From the NCBI GenBank assembly GCA_016215155.1, contig JACRLQ010000044.1:1-33597 (forward strand): DNA of 33,597 bases. Reading direction: 5' to 3'. Shown here one piece after another: positions 25,263 through 33,444 of the stretch. The stretch's first letter is position 1, and every line of letters begins with the position of its first letter. The notes below the pieces were generated by a model. The model worked only from the letters and a program-made list of their open reading frames with translations. It was not told the origin of the DNA and searched no databases. The position numbers were made by a program, and so were the translations under genes. Source of the DNA: Nitrospirota bacterium. Lineage in GTDB: Bacteria; Nitrospirota; Thermodesulfovibrionia; Thermodesulfovibrionales; UBA6898.

Positions 25263-26570
25263 CTACATCGTATATCCGCTTTCTCCGTGCTGGCTTAGAT
25301 CAAGCCCTTCGAACTCGTCTTCGGGACTAAGCCTAAGGCCGATAGTCCAGTCGATAAGTTTAAGGATGACCGCCGTGACTATAAACGAATATACGACAGT
25401 TACCGCTATACCGGTTGCCTGTGTCACCAGAGTTCCGGCGTTTCCGTATAACAGTCCGTCCGCTCCAGCCGGGTTTATGAGCTTGCTGGCCAGAAAGCCC
25501 GTGGCCAGAGTACCGATTATCCCGCCGACCCCGTGCACCCCGAAGGCGTCGAGAGAATCATCGTACCCCAAGCGGCTTTTCATGTTAAGCGATAAATAGC
25601 AGACCGCCCCCGCGAGGACACCGATCGACATGGCGGAAAGCGGACTTACAAACCCGGAGGCCGGAGTAATGGTCGCAAGGCCCGCTATCGAACCGGTCGC
25701 CGCGCCGAACATCGTGGGCTTCCCCCTGTGCAGCCACTCGATGACGACCCAGACAAGCGTCGCGGTAACGGCTGAGGCATGAGTAGCTACAAACGTAGTA
25801 ACGCTCAGAGTGCCGGACGAAAGAGCGCTTCCGGCGTTGAACCCAAACCAGCCGAACCATAGCAGACCGGCCCCGACAACCGTCATCGGCAGGTTATGGG
25901 GCGTCATGGCGTCGTGCATGTACCCCTTACGCTTACCGATAATGACGGCAGCGGCAAGGGCCGAGATACCGGATGTGACATGCACTACCACACCGCCTGC
26001 AAAGTCGAGAAGACCCATGTTCTTCAGCCATCCACCGGTCCCCCATACCCAGTGAGCGACAGGGTCATAGACAAGGGTGGTCCATGCTAGTATAAAAACA
26101 AGGAAAGCGGAAAACTTCATCCTCTCGGCGATTGCTCCCGAGATAAGCGCCGGGGTTATTACCGCGAACATCATCTGATAGACCATAAAGGCCATGTGCG
26201 GCACCGTAGCGGCATAGTCAGGGTTTGGCAGAAGGCCGACCCCGTTGAGGCCTATCCAGTCGAGATTTCCTATAATACCCATAACGTCAGGGCCGAACGA
26301 CAGGCTGTAGCCGCAGAATATCCACTGGACTGACACAAGAGCTATTGCAACATAACTCTGCATATATGTGCCGAGTACGTTTTTTCTTCTGACCATGCCT
26401 CCATAGAACATCGCCAGCCCAGGCGTCATCAGCATTACAAGTGCCGTCGAAACCAGCACAAAGGCCGTGTCCGCGGCATCGACCTTTACGCCGGTGTCTG
26501 CATTCACATTTAGAGGCAAGATAAGAGCCAGAACTGCCAACAGAAATAAACAAAAAAATATTTTTCTCAT
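25263..26570 (-). CDS. amtB: Ammonium transporter AmtB
   Basis: An inner-membrane channel of 435 residues. ATG 26570 was chosen over 26591 because AAGGAG stands 8 bases before it and the product begins with a clean signal sequence (MRKIFFCLFLLAVLALILPLNVNA), as in other Amt proteins. About 11 membrane helices follow. Pore signatures include ALVSVQWIFCGYSLSFG, the first pore His in DPVAHWVWGTGGW and the second in FGVHGVGGIIGTL. The C-terminal tail ends LRLSPEDEFEGLDLSQHGESGY, the conserved cytoplasmic segment that contacts PII. No glnK is adjacent, though glnD is in the window. I saw no sigma-54 promoter in the 284-base gap upstream. Confidence 0.97.
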   Translation of the reverse strand: MRKIFFCLFLLAVLALILPLNVNADTGVKVDAADTAFVLVSTALVMLMTPGLAMFYGGMVRRKNVLGTYMQSYVAIALVSVQWIFCGYSLSFGPDVMGIIGNLDWIGLNGVGLLPNPDYAATVPHMAFMVYQMMFAVITPALISGAIAERMKFSAFLVFILAWTTLVYDPVAHWVWGTGGWLKNMGLLDFAGGVVVHVTSGISALAAAVIIGKRKGYMHDAMTPHNLPMTVVGAGLLWFGWFGFNAGSALSSGTLSVTTFVATHASAVTATLVWVVIEWLHRGKPTMFGAATGSIAGLATITPASGFVSPLSAMSIGVLAGAVCYLSLNMKSRLGYDDSLDAFGVHGVGGIIGTLATGFLASKLINPAGADGLLYGNAGTLVTQATGIAVTVVYSFIVTAVILKLIDWTIGLRLSPEDEFEGLDLSQHGESGYTM

Positions 26571-26840
26571 TTTTTGCTCCTTATAACCCAATAGTAAATT
26601 GTTATCAAGATAGCGAAAACCATGCCTGCTAAAATATCTCTATTTTTCAAGGAGATACGACCAGCCTATTATATCTCTGTCATACATATTTGTAGCCTTT
26701 CCGTTATTGAGAGCATAATTTTCAATAAAATTAACAGGTTATAAAGATTTTCTACAATTTTGTATTTAATACATTTATGTAGGAGTGGCGCTTTGCTCCT
26801 TGAGTTGCTGCAGACACAACCTAAACCCTGAATTTTAGAC

Positions 26841-26869
26841 TTGACATCATCATATCATTATAATATTAT
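26841..26869 (+). promoter_or_regulatory. Strong sigma-70-type promoter of the GntR-family gene
   Basis: Consensus TTGACA (26841-26846), a 17-base spacer, and TATTAT (26864-26869). Only 6 bases separate the -10 element from the ATG at 26876, so the predicted transcript starts at or next to the start codon and no ribosome binding site is visible. This suggests a leaderless message. The rest of the gap 26571-26840 is AT-rich with no gene or other clear motif. Confidence 0.7.
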
Positions 26870-26881
26870 ACTAATATGATG
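26848..26881. promoter_or_regulatory. 34-bp near-perfect palindrome over the GntR promoter and start codon
   Basis: CATCATAT (26848-26855) and ATATGATG (26874-26881) are exact reverse complements, and the centre TATAATATTATA (26859-26870) is itself a perfect palindrome on the same axis; only the two 3-base linkers (CAT and CTA) break full symmetry. It covers the spacer, the -10 element and both candidate ATGs. This is the expected position for an autorepressor site of the GntR-family protein encoded immediately downstream. Confidence 0.65.
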
Positions 26882-27637
26882 CATTCTGAAACACCAGCGT
26901 TGCAATTTAATACAATCGACCGGTTTAATCGCGAAAAACTCTATATCCAGCTGACCAGGGTCTTTCTTGACGAGATACACTCAAAAAGATGGAAGCTCAA
27001 TCAGAGGATACCCTCTGAGGATGAACTCTGCAAACATTACAATGTCAGCAAGATTACGGTCAGACAGGCCATAAGCAACCTCGTAGCGGACGGGTACCTG
27101 ATGAAAATTCAGGGCAAGGGAACGTTCGTGACGAGCGTATTGCCCGTCGTCGGCCTTGCGATGAAGACAAGATTTACGGAGGAGATGTTCGGTAAGGAGG
27201 TGATGGCGGAGAAGGAGATAATTTATAAGGGTATAAAGGAGCCGGGCCCGGAAATACGAGGATATCTTAATACGAGCGACGAAATCTACCAGATAGTCTG
27301 CAGAAGGCTGGTCAACAAGCAGCCGGCATATTTGGATGAGTCTTACATCCCCTATTTCATGCTGCCGGGGATAGAGACCCTCGATATAGCGGCCATGTCG
27401 CTCTACTCATTTCTGCAGGAGCACGGCGTGAAGAAGATATTCAGGGTAATACAGACCATCGAGGTCCAGGCGGCCTCTGAGGACCTGTCCCGGCACCTTG
27501 ATCTGATTGAAGGCGTCCCGGTACTGGTCGTCCACAGACTGCTTCTGAGTTCCGACAACATGCCTGTGGGCTATACACGATTTCTTGGAAGAAGCGATAG
27601 ATACAAGTTTCAGTCCGACTTTGAAAGAATACGTTAA
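26876..27637 (+). CDS. GntR/HutC-family transcriptional regulator with UTRA domain
   Basis: A 253-residue cytoplasmic repressor-type regulator. The winged-helix domain (about 20-88) shows LYIQLTRVFLDEI, then NQRIPSEDELCKHYNVSKITVRQAI and the wing GYLMKIQGKGTFV. A UTRA ligand-binding domain occupies about 105-248 (YQIVCRRLVNKQPAYLDESYIP, GVPVLVVHRLLLSSDNMPVGYT, then RSDRYKF), the HutC subfamily layout. Two consecutive ATGs (26876, 26879) are possible starts; neither has a Shine-Dalgarno. Only 29 bases separate its stop from the TSUP exporter gene, so it probably heads and controls that operon. The ligand is unknown; an organic acid or sulfonate would fit the transporter but is a guess. Confidence 0.93.
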   Translation: MMHSETPALQFNTIDRFNREKLYIQLTRVFLDEIHSKRWKLNQRIPSEDELCKHYNVSKITVRQAISNLVADGYLMKIQGKGTFVTSVLPVVGLAMKTRFTEEMFGKEVMAEKEIIYKGIKEPGPEIRGYLNTSDEIYQIVCRRLVNKQPAYLDESYIPYFMLPGIETLDIAAMSLYSFLQEHGVKKIFRVIQTIEVQAASEDLSRHLDLIEGVPVLVVHRLLLSSDNMPVGYTRFLGRSDRYKFQSDFERIR

Positions 27638-27666
27638 ATCATGATTGAGGAGGAGAAAAAATCTTT

Positions 27667-28641
27667 ATGACAGGAAAATACGTAAAAATCATTTCGCTCG
27701 TGGTGCTGGCCCTATCGGTCCTTGTTGCGACCGGGATTGCCCTGGCATCAGGCGATCCGTCCGGAGCGGCAGCGCCGGTCCAATCAGGTTCAAGCCTGCC
27801 CTGGTGGGCCTGGCCGTCCATTCTCTTTGTTGTAACCTTTGTGCTGGGTATCGTCGCGGTGCTCGGGGGGGTCGGAGGAGGAGTGCTCTTCGTCCCCATA
27901 ATAGGCGGCTTTTTCCCCTTTCATATCGATTTTGTAAGGGGAGCGGGGTTACTTGTCGCGCTTGCGGGCGCCCTTGCCGCCGGTCCCGGCCTGCTGAAAA
28001 AAGGCATGGCCGATCTGAGGCTGGCCCTGCCCGTGGCCCTGATAGCCTCTTCATGCGCCATAGTAGGCGCGATGCTGGGCCTGGCCCTGCCGGCCAATGT
28101 CATCAATATCGCACTGGGAGGCACAATCCTAGGTATAGTAGGCATAATGATCGTGGCAAAAAAATCCGAATATCCTGAGGTAAAACAGGCCGACAACCTC
28201 TCAACCGCCCTGAGGATCAGCGGCATATATCATGAGGTCTCAACCGGGCAGGACATAAACTGGAAGATCCATAGAACACCGCAGGGGCTTGCCACCTTTA
28301 TCCTCATTGGCGTAATGGCCGGCATGTTCGGACTTGGCGCAGGATGGGCAAACGTCCCTGTTCTTAATCTTATGATGGGCGCGCCGCTTAAGGTATCCGT
28401 GGCGACCAGCAAGTTCCTTCTTTCGATCACCGACACATCCGCGGCCTGGATATATGTCAATAACGGCGCGGTGCTTCCGATGATGGTCGTACCATCCATT
28501 ATCGGCATAATGCTCGGCTCGATCGTCGGCGTGAAAATTCTTGCCACTACAAAGCCGGCCGCGATCCGCTACATGGTCATCGGGCTGCTGCTGTTTGCAG
28601 GGCTCCGGGCGCTTCTGAAGGGCCTCGGCATCTGGAACTGA
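27667..28641 (+). CDS. TSUP (TauE/SafE) family anion exporter
   Basis: A 324-residue membrane protein. An N-terminal hydrophobic segment (about 7-27, ending ALAS) may be a signal or first helix. The first TauE/SafE repeat begins WWAWPSILFVVTFVLGIVAVLGGVGGGVLFVPI, a glycine-rich motif typical of the family, and a second repeat begins GVMAGMFGLGAGWANVPVLNL. Around eight helices in total flank a soluble loop (about 160-200). Members export sulfite, sulfoacetate or related organosulfur anions, or take them up; the substrate here is not readable. GGAGGAG lies somewhat far (about 14 bases) from the ATG. DUF1634 and UspA genes follow closely. Confidence 0.92.
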   Translation: MTGKYVKIISLVVLALSVLVATGIALASGDPSGAAAPVQSGSSLPWWAWPSILFVVTFVLGIVAVLGGVGGGVLFVPIIGGFFPFHIDFVRGAGLLVALAGALAAGPGLLKKGMADLRLALPVALIASSCAIVGAMLGLALPANVINIALGGTILGIVGIMIVAKKSEYPEVKQADNLSTALRISGIYHEVSTGQDINWKIHRTPQGLATFILIGVMAGMFGLGAGWANVPVLNLMMGAPLKVSVATSKFLLSITDTSAAWIYVNNGAVLPMMVVPSIIGIMLGSIVGVKILATTKPAAIRYMVIGLLLFAGLRALLKGLGIWN

Positions 28642-28669
28642 CAACTCATATACTCTAAAGGAGATAATC

Positions 28670-29086
28670 ATGAACGATAAATTAAAGGCAACGGAAGAAC
28701 AGCTGGCATACGCCAAGCTTCTGGATTTGGGCATGAAGGCTGGTATAATCCTCCTTTTCATCACATTTGTCCTGTACGTATTCGGAATTCTCACCCCGCA
28801 TCTGCCCGTCAATGACCTGCCGAAATACTGGTCCATGTCAGTGAAGGATTACCTTAAGGCTACCGACATACATACAGGGTGGTCCTGGCTCTATATGCTC
28901 GGCAAGGGTGATTTCGTTAATTTCCTTGGCATCGCCTTTCTCTCCGGCATCACCATTCTATGCTACATCAGGATCATCCCGATATTTATTAAGAAAAAAG
29001 ACACCGTCTATGCCGTGTTTGCGGTCATAGAGGTACTGGTGCTGGTGCTTGCCGCATCGGGCCTGCTCAAATCAGGAGGACACTAA
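28670..29086 (+). CDS. DUF1634-like three-helix membrane protein
   Basis: A 138-residue protein with three hydrophobic helices at about 24-45 (GMKAGIILLFITFVLYVFGIL), 82-104 and 114-133, and a short soluble loop between the first two. Size, topology and its position directly after a TSUP gene fit DUF1634, a family often encoded beside TSUP exporters and of unknown function. AAAGGAG precedes the ATG. It ends 1 base before the UspA gene, so translation of the two is probably coupled. It is possibly an accessory subunit of the exporter; this is inferred from context. Confidence 0.72.
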   Translation: MNDKLKATEEQLAYAKLLDLGMKAGIILLFITFVLYVFGILTPHLPVNDLPKYWSMSVKDYLKATDIHTGWSWLYMLGKGDFVNFLGIAFLSGITILCYIRIIPIFIKKKDTVYAVFAVIEVLVLVLAASGLLKSGGH

Positions 29087-29087
29087 T

Positions 29088-29537
29088 ATGACGGATTCAA
29101 CAGCCTGTCCGATCACCGGACTCAAAAAGATCCTTTATTCAACAGACGGTTCGCTTCATAGCGAAAAGGCCTTAAAAGAGGCGGTCAATATGGCGAAGAC
29201 CTGCGGCACGAAGCTTTATGTGATAACGGTCGTGGATGTGAATCCCGAATACGCGACCATGGCCCCGAATGTTATCGAGAGGGCCGAAAAAGAGGCCGGG
29301 GAACTCCTTGAAGAGGTCAGAAAGTGTGCTGCGAAGGAAGGCATCGATGTCGAATTGATCATGCACGAAGGCGACGAGCCCTGGAAGTTTATCGTCGAAG
29401 AGGCAAAAGAAAAAAACGTCGATATGATAGTGATGGGCAGCCACGGACGCACGGGCCTGGCCCGGCTGCTTATGGGAAGCGTCACGGAAAAGGTGATCGG
29501 ACATGCGCCCTGCAAGGTGCTGGTGGTGCCGGCCTGA
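29088..29537 (+). CDS. Universal stress protein, UspA family
   Basis: A 149-residue cytoplasmic protein. ATG 29088 was chosen because AGGAGG lies just before it, and the frame upstream overlaps the previous gene. It has the Usp fold signatures: ILYSTDGSLHSEKALKEAV at the start, a central helix-rich part, and the ATP-binding G-x2-G-x9-G-[ST] motif in MGSHGRTGLARLLMGSVTEKVI, followed by CKVLVVPA. It is the last gene of the gntR-TSUP-DUF1634 unit, before a strong terminator. It probably binds ATP and modulates stress survival or the transporter; the role is inferred. Confidence 0.93.
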   Translation: MTDSTACPITGLKKILYSTDGSLHSEKALKEAVNMAKTCGTKLYVITVVDVNPEYATMAPNVIERAEKEAGELLEEVRKCAAKEGIDVELIMHEGDEPWKFIVEEAKEKNVDMIVMGSHGRTGLARLLMGSVTEKVIGHAPCKVLVVPA

Positions 29538-29569
29538 TTTTTCAAGTCCGATACGCTTTATAATCTCAC

Positions 29570-29598
29570 AAAAAACCCCGCAAAAAGCGGGGTTTTTT
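29570..29598. terminator. Intrinsic terminator after the UspA gene
   Basis: AAAAAACCCCGC (29570-29581) pairs perfectly with GCGGGGTTTTTT (29587-29598) around a 5-base A loop. The symmetric A and T tracts would allow termination in both directions. Confidence 0.93.
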
Positions 29599-29653
29599 GC
29601 CCATATACCCGATCAATCCTCACAGGATAATAATCCGGCCCACATTAAAGTAT

Positions 29654-29682
29654 TTGAAACTCGTATGCCGGTTATGTAGAAT
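29654..29682 (+). promoter_or_regulatory. Sigma-70-type promoter of the hybrid histidine kinase
   Basis: TTGAAA (29654-29659), a 17-base spacer, and TAGAAT (29677-29682), with 9 bases to the ATG at 29692. The predicted leader is only about 2-4 bases, and no Shine-Dalgarno is present. Confidence 0.55.
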
Positions 29683-29691
29683 GTAATTGAT

Positions 29692-32493
29692 ATGCCGGAC
29701 AAAAAACTAAGACAGAAGGCTGCCCAGAAGAAAAAAGACGAAAATCCGGCAGCGCGGCAGTCCCAGCCGGTGAAGGAGACTCAGAAACTTCAAAAGAGTG
29801 TGTCTCAAACTAAAGAGAAAAAGGAACCCTTCAACCTTTGCGAAGAACGCTGGCGCTATCTGCTTGATACCTCTTCGGCCTGGATCTGGCAGACTGATGA
29901 GAATATGCGTCATATCTATACAAATGCATTCGTGACAAAATGTCTTGGGTACGAGCCTGATGAGTTTCTTAATTTTGATATCCTGGAATTAGTCCATCCC
30001 GACGACCACGTTATTATGAAGGGGATTGTGGAGACCGCCACTGGACAGAAAAAGGGCTGGTCCAATGAAGTGCTCCGCTGGAGACATAAAGACGGCTCAT
30101 GGCAGTTTATAGAGACGAGCGGTTCCCCGCTCTTTGACAGTTCCGGCAAGTTTATGGGACTTCATGGCGTTGACCACGATATCACGGAGCGCAGACAGGC
30201 CGAGATTGCGCTTCGCGAAAGCGAGAGCAGGACGCGGAGCATCATAGAGTCGATACCTCTGGGTATGCATATGTACCGTCTGGAACCCGATGGCCGCCTT
30301 ATATTTACCGGAGCAAATCCGGCGGCTGACCGGATACTGGGTCTTGACAACCGCATATTTATCGGCAAGCCCATCGAGGAGGCCTTTCCGCCATTGACGA
30401 ATACCGATATACCTGAGCGATACCGGGAGGTTGCCCTTTCCGGAAAGGCATGGAAGAAGGAAGATGTCGAGTATGAGGGAGATACCATCAAGGGTGCTTT
30501 CGAGGTCCACGCGTTTCGAACCGCTAACAACTGCATGGTCGCGGCATTCGAAGATATCAAGCACCGCAGGCGCAATGACGCGGAGTTAAGGGAAAAGGAA
30601 CTGAAGTACCGCACACTCTTCGAGTCCGCTAATGACGGCATATTCATTTATGGCAATACGGGGTTCATAGACTGCAACCAGCGGGGCGCTGAAATGTATG
30701 GGCTCCCGAAAGAGAGGATCATCGGACGTTCTCCCGGAGAGTTTGCGCCGGAGCGGCAGCCCGATGGAAGGCTTTCGTCCGAGGTTGCAGATGAAAAGAT
30801 CCGGCTGGCGCTTAACGGCGTCCCTCAGGTCTTCGAGTGGCAACCCCTGCGCGAGGATGGAACCCCTTTCGACGTGGAGATCACCCTGAACCGGCTTGAG
30901 CTTAAGGATTCAGTCTGCCTTCAGGCCATAGTACGGGACATTACCGAAAGGAAAAAGGTCGAAAATGCCCTAAGAGAAAGCGAAGGGCTGGTAAGGTCCA
31001 TAGGTAATAATCTGCCCAACGGCATGCTCTACCAGATCATTCGCAGTGTGGACGGCACGAGGAGGATGTCTTACGTCAGCGAAGGGGTACGCAAGCTGTA
31101 TGGCTGCTCACCCGAGGAGGCTATGGCCGATCCGAACCTTATATATGGTCGAATAGCAGAGGAAGACCGTCAGCGGCTTTGGGAAGAAGAAGAGGCGGCA
31201 TTCGCCTCATTCACCAATTTTTATACCGAGGCCAAAATGGTCAACCCTGACGGGCGTATTCGCTGGTCATCGTTCGCGTCAAGTCCCCGGAGACTTCAGG
31301 ACGGATCAACCTGCTGGGACGGAGTTGAAATTGAAATTACCGAACGCAAGCAACTGGAAGAGGAACGTCTAAAATCTCAGAAACTGGAATCCATTGGCAC
31401 TCTTGCCGGCGGCATAGCCCATGACTTCAATAACCTGCTTCAGGGCGTGTTTGGATACATCTCGATGGCAAAGATCACCTTTGATCAGAAGGACAAATCG
31501 CTTGCCATGCTTAAGCAGGCAGAAGAGGCCCTTCATATGTCAGTCAATCTCGCCGCCCAGCTCCTGACCTTCTCAAAAGGCGGCAAGCCGGTTAAAAGGC
31601 TGATCAGACTTGAAACGGCAATCGAAAATGCCGCGAGGTTCGCCCTAAGCGGCTCTCATTCGGACTACAGGCTGGAGATTGCGCCGGACCTATGGCCTGT
31701 TGAGGCTGACGAGGGGCAGTTGGCGCAGGTCATTCAGAACATCGTTCTGAACGCGAACGATTCGATGGCTGGAAACGGCACTGTCTTCATAAGGGCCGGA
31801 AATGTCCATCTCCAGCGCGGAAAAAACGTTAGACTGCCTCAGGGGGGCCGGTTCGTGCGCATAGATATTGAGGATTCCGGAATAGGCATATCAGGGCAGA
31901 CTTTGGAAAAAATCTTCGATCCGTATTTCACAACCAAGCAGAGGGGAAGCGGCCTTGGGCTTGCAACATCCTACTCTATAATAAAAAACCATGGCGGCCT
32001 GATCGATGTTAAATCTGAAATTAACAGGGGCTCTACCTTCGTCATCTATCTTCCTGCCGCGGCTGGTGAAGCGCATGAGTCCGGGACCGCTTCTCCCGTT
32101 GTCAGGGCCGGCAGCAGAAAAGCCAGAATACTTCTGATGGACGATGAACAGATGGTCAGGACCGTCGCCCGCGAAATGCTCGCCGCTTTGGGGCATGACG
32201 TAGTAAGCACCGAAGACGGCAGAAAAGCGATTGATCTTTTTCGGCAAGAAAGGGAGGCCGGCAGGCCTTTTGATCTGGTTATCCTCGACCTCACGGTTAA
32301 GGGCGGAATGGGAGGAGAAGAAGCTATCGCAAGGATTCGGGACATCGACCCCAACGTAAGGGCTGTAGTATCGAGCGGTTATTCCGATAACCCGGTAGTT
32401 GCAGACTATCATAAATACGGGTTTTCAGCCGTGCTGAGTAAACCCTACAGCATCGACGCACTAGAGGACTGCCTAAATATGCTCGTAACCTAG
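29692..32493 (+). CDS. Soluble hybrid sensor histidine kinase with four PAS domains and a receiver
   Basis: A 933-residue protein without membrane helices. A basic, low-complexity start (about 1-47) leads to four PAS/PAC units: about 50-165 (ending VDHDITERRQ), 172-292 (ending FEDIKHRRR), 300-422 (ending VRDITERKK) and 430-552 (ending EIEITERKQ). The kinase core has the phospho-acceptor His in GGIAHDFNNLL (H577), the N-box QNIVLNANDSM, and G-boxes DSGIGIS and RGSGLGLATSYSIIKNHGG. A C-terminal receiver has MDDEQ, phospho-acceptor D866 in LVILDLTVKGGMGG, and the Lys in LSKPYS. It senses a cytoplasmic or diffusible signal. No separate response regulator or output gene is adjacent. The stop codon lies within an inverted repeat that begins at 32492, so the last residues may have been altered by insertion of that repeat. 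Confidence 0.95.
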   Translation: MPDKKLRQKAAQKKKDENPAARQSQPVKETQKLQKSVSQTKEKKEPFNLCEERWRYLLDTSSAWIWQTDENMRHIYTNAFVTKCLGYEPDEFLNFDILELVHPDDHVIMKGIVETATGQKKGWSNEVLRWRHKDGSWQFIETSGSPLFDSSGKFMGLHGVDHDITERRQAEIALRESESRTRSIIESIPLGMHMYRLEPDGRLIFTGANPAADRILGLDNRIFIGKPIEEAFPPLTNTDIPERYREVALSGKAWKKEDVEYEGDTIKGAFEVHAFRTANNCMVAAFEDIKHRRRNDAELREKELKYRTLFESANDGIFIYGNTGFIDCNQRGAEMYGLPKERIIGRSPGEFAPERQPDGRLSSEVADEKIRLALNGVPQVFEWQPLREDGTPFDVEITLNRLELKDSVCLQAIVRDITERKKVENALRESEGLVRSIGNNLPNGMLYQIIRSVDGTRRMSYVSEGVRKLYGCSPEEAMADPNLIYGRIAEEDRQRLWEEEEAAFASFTNFYTEAKMVNPDGRIRWSSFASSPRRLQDGSTCWDGVEIEITERKQLEEERLKSQKLESIGTLAGGIAHDFNNLLQGVFGYISMAKITFDQKDKSLAMLKQAEEALHMSVNLAAQLLTFSKGGKPVKRLIRLETAIENAARFALSGSHSDYRLEIAPDLWPVEADEGQLAQVIQNIVLNANDSMAGNGTVFIRAGNVHLQRGKNVRLPQGGRFVRIDIEDSGIGISGQTLEKIFDPYFTTKQRGSGLGLATSYSIIKNHGGLIDVKSEINRGSTFVIYLPAAAGEAHESGTASPVVRAGSRKARILLMDDEQMVRTVAREMLAALGHDVVSTEDGRKAIDLFRQEREAGRPFDLVILDLTVKGGMGGEEAIARIRDIDPNVRAVVSSGYSDNPVVADYHKYGFSAVLSKPYSIDALEDCLNMLVT

Positions 32494-32539
32494 CAGGCTG
32501 TTGAAAAAGTGCTTTCAGATGCTTTTTCAACAGCCTGCT
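32492..32539. repeat. Perfect 18-bp-arm inverted repeat at the kinase 3' end
   Basis: AGCAGGCTGTTGAAAAAG (32492-32509) and CTTTTTCAACAGCCTGCT (32522-32539) are exact reverse complements around a 12-base spacer. The kinase stop TAG (32491-32493) overlaps the first arm. It would form a strong hairpin and may double as a terminator for both converging genes. The GCAGGCTGTTGAAAAA string is one I associate with dispersed repeats or insertion-sequence ends in environmental Gram-negatives; this needs a search. No second copy was noticed in the window. Confidence 0.85.
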
Positions 32540-32564
32540 GGGGGAAACGGAACTTAACTGGAAA

Positions 32565-33272
32565 CTATGCCGCTTTTTTCAAATGGTGCGCCTTCTGTTT
32601 TTCATCGTGTGAACCCAGGTCGATCAGCTCGAACCTGCCGGTGCCGAGATAGTATTCGGCCCCGATAACTTTGAGCTTCCCTTCATGCACCAGTTCTCTG
32701 ACTATTTTGCTCTTCATAACATCCTTATATGTGTTTTTAACATTCTCCTGGACCGCGATGTTCAGGGTAGCGCCGGGATCTTTACTGGCCTTTTTCGCTG
32801 TACTGACTGCCGGCATGATCTTCTTCAGTATCGCCCCTATGTTCCCCCCGGGGCTTCCCTTGGCATCCATAGCGGCCTTGACCGCCCCGCATGATTCATG
32901 TCCCAGTATGACAAGAAGCGGGGTATGAAGATGTTCGACCCCGTATTCAATACTGCCCAATGTAGTCGGCTCCACAACATTCCCCGCGACCCTCACTACG
33001 AATATATCTCCCAGCCCCTGATCGAAAATAATCTCCGGCGCCACCCTCGAATCCGCACAGGAAAGGACCGTTACAAATGGATTCTGTCCCTTTGTAAGGT
33101 CCTGCCTCCTGCTTTCCCCAATATCTTTTTTCGTCATTTCTCCGTACATAAACCTCTTGTTTCCCTCGATCAATTTCATCAGAGAACCCTGCCCTGCCTC
33201 ATTGCCGGCGTATACAATCCCGACAACCGCAATCAAAAAAGCAACGATAACCAAAGCCCTTTTTTTACTCAT
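32565..33272 (-). CDS. Exported beta-class carbonic anhydrase
   Basis: A 235-residue zinc enzyme interconverting CO2 and bicarbonate. It starts with a Sec signal (MSKKRALVIVAFLIAVVGIVYA, cleavage after about residue 22), so it acts in the periplasm. Zinc ligands are C72, H125 and C128 with the catalytic dyad D74 and R76: CADSRV and GHESCGAV are the beta-CA signatures. The C-terminus is basic (HHLKKAA). Most beta-CAs are cytoplasmic; exported forms are known in several lineages. It converges with the kinase gene and diverges from the partial gene at the right edge. Confidence 0.94.
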   Translation of the reverse strand: MSKKRALVIVAFLIAVVGIVYAGNEAGQGSLMKLIEGNKRFMYGEMTKKDIGESRRQDLTKGQNPFVTVLSCADSRVAPEIIFDQGLGDIFVVRVAGNVVEPTTLGSIEYGVEHLHTPLLVILGHESCGAVKAAMDAKGSPGGNIGAILKKIMPAVSTAKKASKDPGATLNIAVQENVKNTYKDVMKSKIVRELVHEGKLKVIGAEYYLGTGRFELIDLGSHDEKQKAHHLKKAA

Positions 33273-33416
33273 CGATAAATCCCCTTTATAAAATATAGTC
33301 AGGTAACTCTCATGGCATTATAACATCGGTAAAGATATCACCTGAACTGGAAAATATCAAGCGCTACCTGTGCCAAATTGAAACAGTTAAGCCTCCGGTC
33401 ATATGACTATTGATTT

Positions 33417-33433
33417 AACCCCAAAGAGGGGTT
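33417..33433 (+). promoter_or_regulatory. Small hairpin overlapping the ribosome binding site of the last gene
   Basis: AACCCC (33417-33422) pairs with GGGGTT (33428-33433) around the loop AAAGA. The G-rich arm is also the only Shine-Dalgarno-like sequence (AGAGGGG) before the ATG at 33445, so pairing could hide it. Alternatively it is simply a weak terminator followed by a T-rich stretch. Confidence 0.35.
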
Positions 33434-33444
33434 TAATATTTTTC

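Noticed and set aside
26762-26805. Hairpin AGGAG/CTCCT in the amtB-gntR gap
   Set aside because: Only five pairs with a loop of about 9 bases and no following T-run; not distinguishable from chance.
26592-26875. Sigma-54 promoter for amtB
   Set aside because: No sequence with GG and GC at the -24/-12 spacing was found on the minus strand; the AT-rich gap gives only weak candidates.
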